A DNA stretch of 64,000 nt from Nitrospira sp. (GCA_022842445.1 JALHPO010000007.1:1-64000), one strand, 5' to 3'. Shown: positions 44,936 to 53,505, counted from the first letter of the stretch. Notes: generated by a model from the sequence alone, not told the origin. Numbers and translations are program-made.

Positions 44936-45253
44936 TCAGGTCTTTCGTCGGGGACCTACCATGACATCGGTTCCCTCCACCCGCACCTCGTAGCTTCCGA
45001 CGCAATACCCCCCGCCATCCGTCCCCTGTCCATTTCGGATATCGAACGCAAGATCATGCCACGGACAGGCCACCACAAAACCTTTGAGCCGTCCCTCAAT
45101 CAGCGGCCCTCCTTCATGGGGACAACTATTGTGGATCGCATAGAACGTTCCGCCGACATTGAACAGCGCGATGGCGCGCGCATTGACTGTCACAATCTTC
45201 GATTGCCCGGGAGACAGCTCGTCAAGCTGTGCAACTTTGTGAAACCCTTCCAT
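44936..45253 (-). CDS. Rieske [2Fe-2S] ferredoxin-type protein
   Basis: 105 residues, the size of soluble NirD/biphenyl-dioxygenase-type ferredoxins. The two ligand motifs are visible: SCPHEGGPL (Cys-x-His) and ACPWHDLAFD (Cys-x-x-His). It has no membrane anchor, so it is a cytosolic electron carrier. Its redox partner is not in the window. It lies upstream of the chagasin-like gene and dat on the same strand. Confidence 0.9.
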   Translation of the reverse strand: MEGFHKVAQLDELSPGQSKIVTVNARAIALFNVGGTFYAIHNSCPHEGGPLIEGRLKGFVVACPWHDLAFDIRNGQGTDGGGYCVGSYEVRVEGTDVMVGPRRKT

Positions 45254-45346
45254 CTTCCCTCTCCCTCTGCTCCTCTCCCTTGACCTCAGCTCCCATTACT
45301 CGCGCCGGTTCGTTGTGGCAGCGCGGCGAGTCAGCGACTCTGTCAG

Positions 45347-45847
45347 CTACATGCGAAGCGAATACTTGAGCTCGTCGTTTCTCATGGCACCGGATTTTTT
45401 CAGAAACCCCGATTCAGCCTGAATCACGTACCGAGCCGCTTCCGGCGGAGGGCCGTAGGACGGACAGGGATCTTTCGCGCAAGGCTCCACATGCTCCAGC
45501 ATATGCACGACGTGGTGGCTTTCGTCCACCCAGAGGATGTCGATGGGAAATCGATACTCTTTGGTGCGTACGCGATGGAGGCCGTTCTCTTCAAAAATAT
45601 AAAGCATCCCGCCGTTCGGAGGCAACTCCTCACGGAAAGCCAGCCCGAACAGCTGCTTTTCCGGCGTATCCGCCACTTCGGTTTCCAGTTCAACACCGCT
45701 CGGAAATCGAACGACAATAATGCTCGACTCCTTACGCTCGACGACAAACATGGACACACTCATCAGCAAAATGGCGAGCAGGACCATCATGATGATCCGA
45801 TTTTTCTTCTGCCCCGGCTCACTCGATCGGCTCTGACCGGACTGCAT
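45347..45847 (-). CDS. DUF192-family exported/anchored protein
   Basis: 166 residues. A hydrophobic segment (IIMMVLLAILLMSVSMFVVE) near residues 18-38 anchors or exports it. The DUF192 domain follows: ADTPEKQLFGLAFREELPPN, GMLYIFEENGLHRVRTKEY, FPIDILWVDESHHVVHMLEH and EAARYVIQAESGFLKKSG. The family's role is not established. Diverges from the ferredoxin gene. Confidence 0.85.
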   Translation of the reverse strand: MQSGQSRSSEPGQKKNRIIMMVLLAILLMSVSMFVVERKESSIIVVRFPSGVELETEVADTPEKQLFGLAFREELPPNGGMLYIFEENGLHRVRTKEYRFPIDILWVDESHHVVHMLEHVEPCAKDPCPSYGPPPEAARYVIQAESGFLKKSGAMRNDELKYSLRM

Positions 45848-45931
45848 GGCGAACGTTCAACTCCTTGTCCTGCTGGGCCCAATGGCTCATCACCACCGAT
45901 GATCTAGGCCTTCTGTCCGGATTCCATTCTG

Positions 45932-45961
45932 TTGACTTGGAAAAGAGCCACAGAATAAGAT
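45932..45961 (+). promoter_or_regulatory. Candidate sigma-70 promoter for the ferredoxin gene
   Basis: TTGACT, 18-base spacer, TAAGAT on the plus strand; five and four of six consensus matches. Start would be about 90 bases before the ATG at 46059. Confidence 0.5.
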
Positions 45962-46058
45962 ATCTACGCATTGTGCGAGCCTCTGCACTATGGTGGGGGC
46001 GGCGCGGCCTTGTCAATATCGTCAGGCTGTCTTTTGGAGTGAGAAGGAGGCGCGGGTC

Positions 46059-46406
46059 ATGGCACTGTTGATCACTGACGAATGTATTTCGTGTGGGGCA
46101 TGCCTGCCGGAATGTCCCAATGAAGCGATCTTTGAAACCAGAAGCGACGCCGAGGCTAAAGGCAATCACGTCGGCGACGGACAAGGAGTCGGCGACAATA
46201 TTTATGTCATCGCGCACGATCGCTGCACCGAATGTGTGGGCCATTTCGATGAGCCGCAATGTGCAGCAGTCTGTCCGGTCGATAATTGCTGCATCTCCGA
46301 TCCGCTCTATCCAGAAGCAACCGAGATTCTCCTGGAGCGGGCCAAGCAGCTAAATCCAGATAAAACGATCGACCCAGCCAAGATCTGGAGCGGCGTGAGG
46401 AACTGA
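46059..46406 (+). CDS. 4Fe-4S dicluster-type ferredoxin (YfhL-like)
   Basis: 115 residues from the ATG at 46059, preceded by GAAGGAGG. The first cluster motif is CISCGACLPECPNEAI, and a second set of cysteines is in RCTECVGHFDEPQCAAVCPV followed by DNCC. The first motif is a standard CxxCxxCxxxCP, the second CxxCxxxxxxxxCxxxCP, as in YfhL/Alvin-type ferredoxins with an insertion between. A soluble low-potential electron carrier. It ends before a strong terminator. Confidence 0.9.
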   Translation: MALLITDECISCGACLPECPNEAIFETRSDAEAKGNHVGDGQGVGDNIYVIAHDRCTECVGHFDEPQCAAVCPVDNCCISDPLYPEATEILLERAKQLNPDKTIDPAKIWSGVRN

Positions 46407-46429
46407 CAGTCTGAAGCTTGAGACCGTGA

Positions 46430-46469
46430 CCAAAAGGCCTTGGTTCTAACTGGAACCAAGGCCTTTTGG
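46430..46469 (+). terminator. Hairpin terminator after the ferredoxin gene
   Basis: CCAAAAGGCCTTGGTTC, 5-base loop region, GAACCAAGGCCTTTTGG: a near-perfect 17-bp stem about 25 bases after the stop. Confidence 0.8.
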
Positions 46470-46542
46470 CTTGTAAGAGTTCCAACGCAGGCAAAGACCC
46501 ACCGAGATCTGTCGACTGATCGGATACCCGCGGCCTAAAATA

Positions 46543-46579
46543 CATGGGCCTTAAGGAACATCGTTCCTTGAGGCCCATG
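46543..46579 (-). terminator. Hairpin terminator downstream of the cupredoxin gene
   Basis: CATGGGCCTTAAGGAAC, short loop, GTTCCTTGAGGCCCATG: a long stem with one mismatch, 27 bases past the cupredoxin stop on the minus strand. No strong T run follows. Confidence 0.6.
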
Positions 46580-46606
46580 AGATATTTATAGAGGAAATGT
46601 TGCCGG

Positions 46607-47083
46607 CTACTTCAGCATCAACAGCTTGCCGCCGACATGCCCAGGATGGAGATGGCACCGATACGTCAGCACATTGCCGGCTGCGTAGAACAAATCACTG
46701 GTCGGCACACCGATATATTTGGTTTCACCCGGCTTGAGCACCAGTTTCGTATCCAGCACCGTCGGCGCCGATTGATTCACAGCCGCTGTCAGTTGAAACC
46801 CATGTTCCGCTGTCGCATTGTTCGTGACCTTCAACAAAACCGGAGCGCCGGGACGAGCTTTGAAGTCAATGATCGTCGTCGGAGGATACCACGTCTTCAT
46901 CGTTCCGATTTCGATTGCAAAAAATGAGGCATCCACCTCAAGCTCTTTGAACGGTTGGCCAACGACCGATCCGGTTTCCAGATCGCCGAATTCAACGCCG
47001 CCGGCTTGAAGAGCATGCGCTACAGACGCACCTGTCGCGATAATTCCAACACTAAAGAGTACCGCACACATCGTCTTACCCAT
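46607..47083 (-). CDS. Exported cupredoxin-like copper protein
   Basis: 158 residues, start after GGGAGGTAGGT. A signal peptide (MCAVLFSVGIIATGASVAHA) is followed by a single beta-sandwich domain. Likely copper ligands are a His in NATAEHGFQLT and a Cys plus His in the C-terminal loop TYRCHLHPGHVGGKLLML, the arrangement of cupredoxin/cytochrome c oxidase subunit II-like domains. It would be a periplasmic electron carrier or copper-binding protein. Nitrospira-type organisms have many such copper proteins; the partner is unknown. Confidence 0.82.
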   Translation of the reverse strand: MGKTMCAVLFSVGIIATGASVAHALQAGGVEFGDLETGSVVGQPFKELEVDASFFAIEIGTMKTWYPPTTIIDFKARPGAPVLLKVTNNATAEHGFQLTAAVNQSAPTVLDTKLVLKPGETKYIGVPTSDLFYAAGNVLTYRCHLHPGHVGGKLLMLK

Positions 47084-47266
47084 TACCTACCTCCCTCAAA
47101 AAGAATCGGACATTCGATTAGGCCAAAGATGACCTTGCCACACTCTTGCAGGCGGACCGACCCTGGCGATTTCTCAATTTTGGATGCCGCCTCCCGGCAC
47201 ACATCCGATACCCCGAAGAACGTGCGTTTATAACATAGGGGTGAAAATGGAAGCAACCGATTCGGG

Positions 47267-47719
47267 CTATTTGGCGATCAGGGTCTCTCTCGTGCCCGGC
47301 ACACATTCGTCTCGCTTCCAGCTCTTCAGTACCTGCGATTCGCTGAATGCCAAGGTGTACCGATAGCAATACAACGTCGGCTTGACCTGCTCGTTCGGCT
47401 TGCCCATGAGGGACCCGACCGACTGGGACGCATCCACCAGGAACGTCGGCTTCCAGCGATCCAAGTCTTGCTCGCCTAACGCAACCCGGTATGTCCAAAG
47501 ACTGTCCCCGCCCAAAGCCGGGGTTTTCGCCGTATGCGGAGGCCCGAACTTTTCCCGGATGTCTTCTTGGGTCAACCGGCCTATACCATCCTTGAAATAA
47601 CCATCCCAGCCGGGTGTGCTACAGGCGCCGAGCAAAAAGGCAACGGCAAGCAAACCGAGAAGGCGAGCGTAAACAGAAGCCCGATGCGGAAGGCGCACCG
47701 ATGAGGGGTCACGTGTCAT
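47267..47719 (-). CDS. Putative outer-membrane lipoprotein, unknown function
   Basis: 150 residues. A lipobox LLGAC follows a hydrophobic signal (LLGLLAVAFLLGACS), placing the lipid-attached Cys near residue 33. The mature part includes LTQEDIREKFGPPHTAKTPA, typical of small SmpA/OmlA-like or 'outer membrane assembly' lipoproteins, but the family match is weak. It lies alone between the cupredoxin and the divergent CBS gene. Confidence 0.7.
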   Translation of the reverse strand: MTRDPSSVRLPHRASVYARLLGLLAVAFLLGACSTPGWDGYFKDGIGRLTQEDIREKFGPPHTAKTPALGGDSLWTYRVALGEQDLDRWKPTFLVDASQSVGSLMGKPNEQVKPTLYCYRYTLAFSESQVLKSWKRDECVPGTRETLIAK

Positions 47720-47869
47720 ACAAAGCCTACGCTACACCGGTTTTGTCAGTCGGCGCAACCTCCCCGTGTTACTCGCTTCAACCACTCGCCTTGCGCCGTT
47801 AGGGAACCGATCGCATCCCGGCTTAAGTATTGCCCCGATCGTCCGATATCGGTATCGAGGAGCCGCAGC

Positions 47870-48484
47870 ATGTCTATCATTCTAGCGGTCAACGGAGTGG
47901 TCGAGACTTATCCGGTCAAGCCGGCCGCCCAACGGCATATGCAGGTCGAAGCCGTTGAGGCTCAAGGAAATAATGATCAACGCTCATCGTCGTCGGACCG
48001 ATCAAATGTGGCCGCACACAACGCGTATCAACAACAAGCCAATCAGGACCAGCACGCGAAGCCGGCCCTTTTCGCTCGCGATCTGATGACGTCGCCGGTC
48101 CTGACCCTCTCCTCGGATAGCACCGTGAGCGATGCCTGGACCATCATGACGCACAGAGGGTTCCGCCACATTCCAATCACCTCCATGCACGGCACTCTCG
48201 TGGGAATGGTATCCGATCGCGATCTTCTGCGGCATGTGCCTGGTCTGAGCACCGGCACAGCCCCTGTCCAAGCTGCTCAACATCGATTGGCCGAGATCAT
48301 GGTCACACGGGTCATATCCGCGACTCCTGCGACGGATATCCGTGAAATCGCCCGCACCATGCTGAGTGAGCGAATCCATGCGGTGCCTATTCTCGACGGG
48401 ACCCGCCGTCTTGTCGGCATTTTGTCTGCGCGCGATCTCTTACGCGCCATCGCCAACCACGGACCTCTGGAACTTTGGACGTGA
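47870..48484 (+). CDS. CBS-domain protein
   Basis: 204 residues. A polar, glutamine-rich N-terminal region (QQQANQDQH) leads to two CBS motifs: LMTSPVLTLSSDSTVSDAWT with MVSDRDLLR, and IMVTRVISATPATDIREIAR with LVGILSARDLLRAI. Such pairs bind adenine nucleotides and act as energy sensors. No catalytic domain is attached, so it would regulate a partner. Confidence 0.88.
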   Translation: MSIILAVNGVVETYPVKPAAQRHMQVEAVEAQGNNDQRSSSSDRSNVAAHNAYQQQANQDQHAKPALFARDLMTSPVLTLSSDSTVSDAWTIMTHRGFRHIPITSMHGTLVGMVSDRDLLRHVPGLSTGTAPVQAAQHRLAEIMVTRVISATPATDIREIARTMLSERIHAVPILDGTRRLVGILSARDLLRAIANHGPLELWT

Positions 48485-48801
48485 CGCCCCTCGACATTTT
48501 CGGAGGTGTGACGGTCACAGAATACCTACGCGGGGTTTCAACGAATGTCCAGAATCCGAGCTTGCCGAGCCGGCTTTCATCAGCGGCTACCCGATCACAA
48601 TTTTCGCATGCACAATCTCCCTATGGCCTACACGGCAGATCGGAGCGGTGGCCGGGCTAAGGCCGTCGGCTTCTGTCCATTCGATCACCTTGGACAGGCT
48701 ACGCCATCCTCGGGTAGTATTGCGGGGGTCCGTTCAGTGCGCCCGCTCAGAGAAAGCGGCGTGGGGCGGCAGGCTTGTAAGCCCACCGCCCGGGGAGGGG
48801 A
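48485..48801. other. Gene-free stretch after the CBS gene
   Basis: 317 bases with no credible gene. Near its end a GC-rich hairpin (GGGCGG-ca-GGCTT-gt-AAGCC-ca-CCGCCC, 48764-48791) lies just beyond the stop of the convergent small exported protein; it lacks a U run, so a terminator role is uncertain. Confidence 0.5.
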
Positions 48802-49119
48802 CTACTTCTCAACCCGCTGCAATGTGGTCACATGGGCTTTGTCGGTCACGTAGGCTTTGACGATATCGCCTTCCACAACCTTGTCGAGCTTGGTGCTTTT
48901 GTCTACATGCACTCTTACCAGTTCCCCGTCTGTATTTCTGATCGAATAATACTCCCCGTCCATCTTCATGAGCGTGCCCTTAACGGCATCCTTGGTTATC
49001 CTTTCGCCGATGCTCGGCGTGGCCTCCTTCGCTTTCATGGGATCAGCTGCAATGGCGAATCCTCCCCCTCCACTGACCAGGGCTGCGACGAATAGTATTT
49101 CAAGACTTCGTTTCATCAT
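48802..49119 (-). CDS. Small exported protein, possibly OB-fold
   Basis: 105 residues from the ATG at 49119, preceded by AGGAGGATTT; the second ATG is adjacent. A signal peptide (SLEILFVAALVSGGGGFAIA) is cut before DPMKAKEA. The mature domain of about 80 residues has alternating beta strands (AVKGTLMKMDGEYYSIRNTD, then KLDKVVEGDIVKAYVTDKAH) typical of a small OB-like or DUF5666-like barrel. Function unknown; periplasmic. Confidence 0.8.
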   Translation of the reverse strand: MMKRSLEILFVAALVSGGGGFAIAADPMKAKEATPSIGERITKDAVKGTLMKMDGEYYSIRNTDGELVRVHVDKSTKLDKVVEGDIVKAYVTDKAHVTTLQRVEK

Positions 49120-49670
49120 AAATCCTCCTGCTTTGTTAATTGAGCCGACATCAACATAATATACAGAGTAATCTTTAGGAGACGGAGGACATACTGGGGA
49201 AATCCCCTGCGATAGAGGCTCTCTATGAGTCCCCGTGGAACGCAGGCTAGATAAGAGAATGAAGAAACCGAGCCAGCGAGTCCGGGCTGGAAGGGACGAT
49301 ATGCAAACGGTCTGATGCATGGCGAGAGAGGAGTTTGCTTACCGCTGACGACTCTCAATCCGATGGTGCATGCGGGGACTCCGCGGCGACCGGTGGTGAC
49401 AGCGAACGCGTGACGGCCAAGACAGTTGCGCAGGTCCTCCCGACTCCGCGCCCCGCTCGGGGTCGAGCCTGAGTGGCGTCGAAGGCTCGACTGTGCTCGG
49501 GACCCTGAGCTTGTCGAAGGGGCGACGATCCGTCATGAACCATGCGGGCTAAGGAAATCACCGTCCATCCATCGGATTTGGTTTGTCTATCCCCCCCAAA
49601 GGCAGGGCTCCATCCGTAGGATAGACCTGTCGATGATCCTGTAATAAGGTAACGCCGCCCAGGAGGACGT
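49120..49670. other. 551-base intergenic region upstream of bcsA
   Basis: No convincing gene. It contains hairpin-forming repeat sequence (49462-49521). The bcsA ribosome site AGGAGG is at 49661-49666. The region must carry the promoter of the cellulose locus, but no strong -35/-10 pair stands out. Confidence 0.55.
49462..49521. repeat. Palindromic intergenic repeat
   Basis: GTCGAGCC, 14-base loop, GGCTCGAC (49462-49491) is followed after 11 bases by CCCTGAGCTTGTCGAAGGG (49503-49521), itself an imperfect palindrome. This second string resembles short intergenic repeats found in many genomes. Copy number in this genome is unknown; no second copy is seen in the window. Confidence 0.5.
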
Positions 49671-52025
49671 TTGCCTGCGATTGTCTTTCATGACATTGGT
49701 CACATGACACTGATTAACGAGTTTTTTAGCACCCCCATCGCCGCCGGAGTTTCTGCGGTCGCGCTTCTATTGATTGGTCTGCTCATGAGATCAGACCGGA
49801 ATCGCCGCTGGGTGCTCCTGCTCAGCCTCTTCCTCTATGCCCGGTATATGGTCTGGCGGGCCCTGTACACGTTACCGACCGATGACATCAGTAGTATAGC
49901 GGTCGGCGGGATCGTCTACCTCGCAGAGCTGTATGGGCTCTGCCAGTTTTGTTTCTTTGCCTTTCAATCCTCGTCATTGACTGATCGTCAATCACTCCCG
50001 CTCACTGCCTACCCTACCGTAGATGTCTTAGTCACGGTGGTGGACGAACCGCTGCCGTTGCTCCGACAAACGCTGGTGGGATGCCTGTCGCAGGAGTATC
50101 CGCGTGACCGGTTCAAGGTGTACGTCCTTGATGACGGCCATCGAGACGAAGCCAAACAGCTGGCGGCGGCGTTAGGGTGCGGCTACTTGCGACGTCCGGA
50201 CCGCCCACGCCATGCGAAGGCTGGGAATTTAAACCATGCGCTCCGAATGACAGACGGTGCCTTTGTAGCTGTATTCGATGTGGACCATATCCCGACCCGA
50301 ACATTCCTGAAAGAAACCATCGGGTTTTTCGACGACCCGGACGTCGCGTTCGTTCAGACACCCCATCATTTCTATAACCCGGACGTTTTCCAACGAAATC
50401 TCCGGGTCGGCAACCATGTGAAGAACGAGCAGGCCCTGTTTTTTCGAACGTTGCAGGCAGGACGCGATTCCCACAACAGTGCATTTTTTGCGGGCAGCGG
50501 GGGTCTGTTTCGACGCGGGCCGCTGGAAGAGATCGGTGGATTCCAGACACAGACCATCACCGAAGACATCCACACCAGCATGGCCCTGCATGCCAAGGGA
50601 TACAAGTCTTGTTATCTCAATAAAGTCCTCTCTGCCGGACTGATGCCGGAAACGTTCGAGGGATACCTGAAGCAACGTAAACGCTGGGCCATGGGATGTA
50701 TCCAGGTCCTGCTGCGGGATAATCCGCTCACCAAACCGGGACTGACGCTGGCTCAGCGGATCGATTATTTTGGTTCCATTTTCTACTTCTTTTTTGGCAT
50801 CCCCCGTTTCATCTGCCTGGTCGCGCCTCTCTTCAGCCTTCTCTTTCGTACGTCTCCGATCCACGCGGATACCGTTCAACTCTTGCTCTATTTCTTTTCG
50901 TTCTACATCGCCTCGGCGCTGGTAATGCGCCCCATCAGCCGCGGCTCTCGCAATCCGTTCTGGTCTGACATTTATGAGATCGCGATGTGCTTTGCCTTGA
51001 GCGCGGAGGCCCTCAAAGCCCTCTCCGCACCGCGCAGAGAGCGGCCGTTCGAAGTCACTCCCAAAGGACAGCGCGTCAAGAAAAACGTCTCTACGGAGCT
51101 CTCACTGGCTTGGCCTCACCTGCTCACGTTCGGTCTCCTGATCGGAGGGCTGGTCTTCGGATTCCAACGCCTGCAACAAGATCCCAGCGAGCCCGGTCTT
51201 TCAATCAGCCTCTTTTGGGGAACTGTCAATCTGCTGTTTTTGACCATCGCCATGCTCGTTGCCAACGAGCAAACGCAAGGGCGACAGGCATTCCGGCTCA
51301 ATCGCGACTTCGCAAGCGAGTTGTATGTGGACGGAACGTCTGTGCCCGCACGTATCGTCAATATCAACCAACACGGTGCCGGGTTGTCTTTAGAGCAACC
51401 GGTCTTTACAGCCCAGGACTTTGTCACGCTGCTCTTGACATCACCCGGCGGCAACATCGTGCGAGTGACCGGCAAAATTGTCCGGCAGGAACGCCTGCCT
51501 TCCGGAAGGATCGCGGCTGGCCTTCAATTCACAGATCTGGATGATGCGACGAAGCATGTGCTGGTTGATAAGATTTTTGGCGATCCGACGCCCTGGGAGG
51601 AGAGCTATCAGTTGAGGCCGGGAATCTCCAGCAGCCTGCGATCATTGTTCAACGCGCTCACCGTTCCCTGGAGATCCTTCTCATGGGACCGACGCCGATC
51701 GTTGCGTCTCCGCAGCGGGGTCCCTTGTCAGTTAAACACCTCCGCGCGTTTGCTCACAGGCACGTTGCGCGACCTGTCCTTCACCGGCCTCAGCGTCTCG
51801 TTCCCCTCGAGACTGAAAGGATCGCTCGACGGCGGCCTCTTGGAACTGCCGCAGGTCACGCTCAAGGTCAGCCCGATCTCGATAGCCCACAGACGCAGGA
51901 AAACTTCTGTGCGGTTTAAGGTAGACAGTATCGTGCGGGGCGAGGAGGAATGGCGCAAACTACACGACCGACAATGGCGGCAGTCACGACCGCACGCACA
52001 CGAGAAGGTCAGCATAGACTCATGA
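49671..52025 (+). CDS. bcsA: Cellulose synthase catalytic subunit with two PilZ domains
   Basis: 784 residues from the TTG at 49671, four bases after AGGAGG; the first ATG (49704) has no ribosome site. About eight membrane segments flank a family 2 glycosyltransferase: DDG near residue 154, DVDH near 203, TEDIHTS near 297 and QRKRW near 334. The gating loop FEVTPKG is near 460. Two PilZ modules follow: the first has RQAFR but N-I-N-Q-H-G instead of D-x-S-x-x-G; the second has RRSLR and a canonical DLSFTG. c-di-GMP binding would switch on UDP-glucose polymerisation across the inner membrane. No bcsB, bcsZ or bcsC follows. Confidence 0.92.
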   Translation: MPAIVFHDIGHMTLINEFFSTPIAAGVSAVALLLIGLLMRSDRNRRWVLLLSLFLYARYMVWRALYTLPTDDISSIAVGGIVYLAELYGLCQFCFFAFQSSSLTDRQSLPLTAYPTVDVLVTVVDEPLPLLRQTLVGCLSQEYPRDRFKVYVLDDGHRDEAKQLAAALGCGYLRRPDRPRHAKAGNLNHALRMTDGAFVAVFDVDHIPTRTFLKETIGFFDDPDVAFVQTPHHFYNPDVFQRNLRVGNHVKNEQALFFRTLQAGRDSHNSAFFAGSGGLFRRGPLEEIGGFQTQTITEDIHTSMALHAKGYKSCYLNKVLSAGLMPETFEGYLKQRKRWAMGCIQVLLRDNPLTKPGLTLAQRIDYFGSIFYFFFGIPRFICLVAPLFSLLFRTSPIHADTVQLLLYFFSFYIASALVMRPISRGSRNPFWSDIYEIAMCFALSAEALKALSAPRRERPFEVTPKGQRVKKNVSTELSLAWPHLLTFGLLIGGLVFGFQRLQQDPSEPGLSISLFWGTVNLLFLTIAMLVANEQTQGRQAFRLNRDFASELYVDGTSVPARIVNINQHGAGLSLEQPVFTAQDFVTLLLTSPGGNIVRVTGKIVRQERLPSGRIAAGLQFTDLDDATKHVLVDKIFGDPTPWEESYQLRPGISSSLRSLFNALTVPWRSFSWDRRRSLRLRSGVPCQLNTSARLLTGTLRDLSFTGLSVSFPSRLKGSLDGGLLELPQVTLKVSPISIAHRRRKTSVRFKVDSIVRGEEEWRKLHDRQWRQSRPHAHEKVSIDS

Positions 52026-52039
52026 GTAGACCTCGCGAT

Positions 52040-52069
52040 TGATCCCCGGTGCAATAACCGGTTGGATCA
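52040..52069. repeat. Hairpin just downstream of bcsA
   Basis: TGATCC-CCGGT, loop GCAATA, ACCGG-TT-GGATCA. It begins 15 bases past the bcsA stop and has no U run; it might slow transcription into bcsS or stabilise the bcsA message. Confidence 0.4.
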
Positions 52070-52208
52070 TGAGACGGCAAGGAGTCGACGTCGACGGGGT
52101 TCTTGTCGACATGCGATGTGCCGATCGGCAGTTGAGACGGCCCGGACACGTGAGGAACATCATCCGGGTCTGATTTCACATCGCACGTGTTCAAGAAGGA
52201 GCAAGACG

Positions 52209-52910
52209 ATGACGCGATTCACACTATGCCTACTGACAACCATGATCCTGGCGGTCATGCCCGCTCCCGCGAAGGCAGGAGATCTGTTCACCGGGTTTCA
52301 AATCGACAACAAAAGCCAATACTTCGGATATATGGGCATCCGGACACCACTCTTACAGATGAGGGGAGGGACGAATCTCTTCATACAGGCCATGACCGCC
52401 GGACTCGGTTATAGCTCTGTGAGTAATGGGAGAACCCTGGATACCAATGTGCAGTTTATCGTCCCGTCTTTCGGTATCTCTCAGACATTCGGCCGCGTGA
52501 CCGTCTCGGCATTGGCTGGTCCGCAACTCCGGCGTATCGAGGAAGAGCGGCTGAACGCACCCTCCTCAACAGACCATCAAATCGGAGCGTTCGCGCAAGT
52601 CGAAGCGATGTATTGGCACGAAAAGGGAAGCCTTCACGCCATCGGCTCCTATGCCGATCTCGATAACTATTTCTGGGGCCGGCTGCGGGGAAAACTGCTT
52701 GCCCGCCAGGTCGCCAGCGGCTGTTGCAGCACGTATGTAGGATGGGAGGCTGCCGGTATGGGCAACGGAGATTTTCGTGCGGTACAGACCGGACCGTTGA
52801 TCGAAGTGCCGATCGGGAAATTCCGCGTGCTCGCCAAAAGCGGCTATCAACACAGTACCTCGTTCCATAGCGGAGTCTATGGGGGTGTTGAAGTCTATCT
52901 CCCCTTCTAA
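52209..52910 (+). CDS. bcsS: Cellulose biosynthesis protein BcsS
   Basis: 233 residues from the ATG at 52209, after GAAGGAGC. A signal peptide (LCLLTTMILAVMPAPAKA) precedes a beta-rich domain with GDLFTGFQIDNKSQYFGYMG, VSALAGPQLRRIEEE and the ending GVYGGVEVYLPF, which look like an outer-membrane barrel. This fits the BcsS family, whose genes lie beside bcsA in several Gram-negative groups; the assignment is from general resemblance and neighbourhood. It might supply an export path for cellulose in place of BcsC. Confidence 0.72.
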   Translation: MTRFTLCLLTTMILAVMPAPAKAGDLFTGFQIDNKSQYFGYMGIRTPLLQMRGGTNLFIQAMTAGLGYSSVSNGRTLDTNVQFIVPSFGISQTFGRVTVSALAGPQLRRIEEERLNAPSSTDHQIGAFAQVEAMYWHEKGSLHAIGSYADLDNYFWGRLRGKLLARQVASGCCSTYVGWEAAGMGNGDFRAVQTGPLIEVPIGKFRVLAKSGYQHSTSFHSGVYGGVEVYLPF

Positions 52911-52911
52911 C

Positions 52912-53382
52912 TCACGATACCCTCGACCATCGTGAGAACGTCGCGGCCTGACCGAGGGATCGGCCCTGCGCGTCTATGACAGTCCATACCACGGCATCCT
53001 CGACAAGAAATCGGCGCCCCGTCGCTGAAATGCGCACGCCTCGATAGCGGTCATAGGAGCCCCGCTCTGTTACTTGTTGAAGCATGCGCGCACGCTCAGC
53101 TCGATTCATCGGTTCGGCGGTGTGATGCGACGGCGTGCGGGTCAGCCGGTCCCACGTCATCTCCCATAGATCGAGCGCCGCCTGATTCCCGTAATTCAGA
53201 ATCGGGTCCGTCTCCACCCCATGCGATACGACAACGAACGGCGCGGTAAAGAGCGCCTCCGCTTGAGCTTCAATCGAGCCGGATCGGACGAGCAGGTCTC
53301 GGCCGATCCAATGGTGATAACTGTCGAGCAACTGCTTCGACCAGGCAATGACTGATGGGAGCGCCCATATAAGAGGAGTCAT
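52912..53382 (-). CDS. MEKHLA-domain protein
   Basis: 156 residues from the ATG at 53382. The domain is recognisable from ILNYGNQAALDLWEMTWDRL, HHTAEPMNRAERARMLQQVT and FLVEDAVVWTVIDAQGRSLG, ending AATFSRW. MEKHLA is a PAS-like sensory module; here it is the whole protein, with no output domain. It converges with bcsS (1-base gap) and diverges from leuC. Ligand and partner are unknown. Confidence 0.82.
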   Translation of the reverse strand: MTPLIWALPSVIAWSKQLLDSYHHWIGRDLLVRSGSIEAQAEALFTAPFVVVSHGVETDPILNYGNQAALDLWEMTWDRLTRTPSHHTAEPMNRAERARMLQQVTERGSYDRYRGVRISATGRRFLVEDAVVWTVIDAQGRSLGQAATFSRWSRVS

Positions 53383-53476
53383 GCGCCGCGATGTCGGATC
53401 AGGACCTGGTGCGACGAAGCCGGACGATCTTTCTGCTAACACGGACAGAAGAACGACGCAAGGGGCAGCCGGTCCC

Positions 53477-53505
53477 TGGCATGCAACCGACCGCCTATGT
53501 ATAAT
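53477..53505 (+). promoter_or_regulatory. Candidate sigma-70 promoter of leuC-leuD
   Basis: A perfect TATAAT (53500-53505) with a weak TGGCAT 17 bases upstream. Transcription would start near 53512, about 40 bases before the leuC ATG. Confidence 0.55.
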
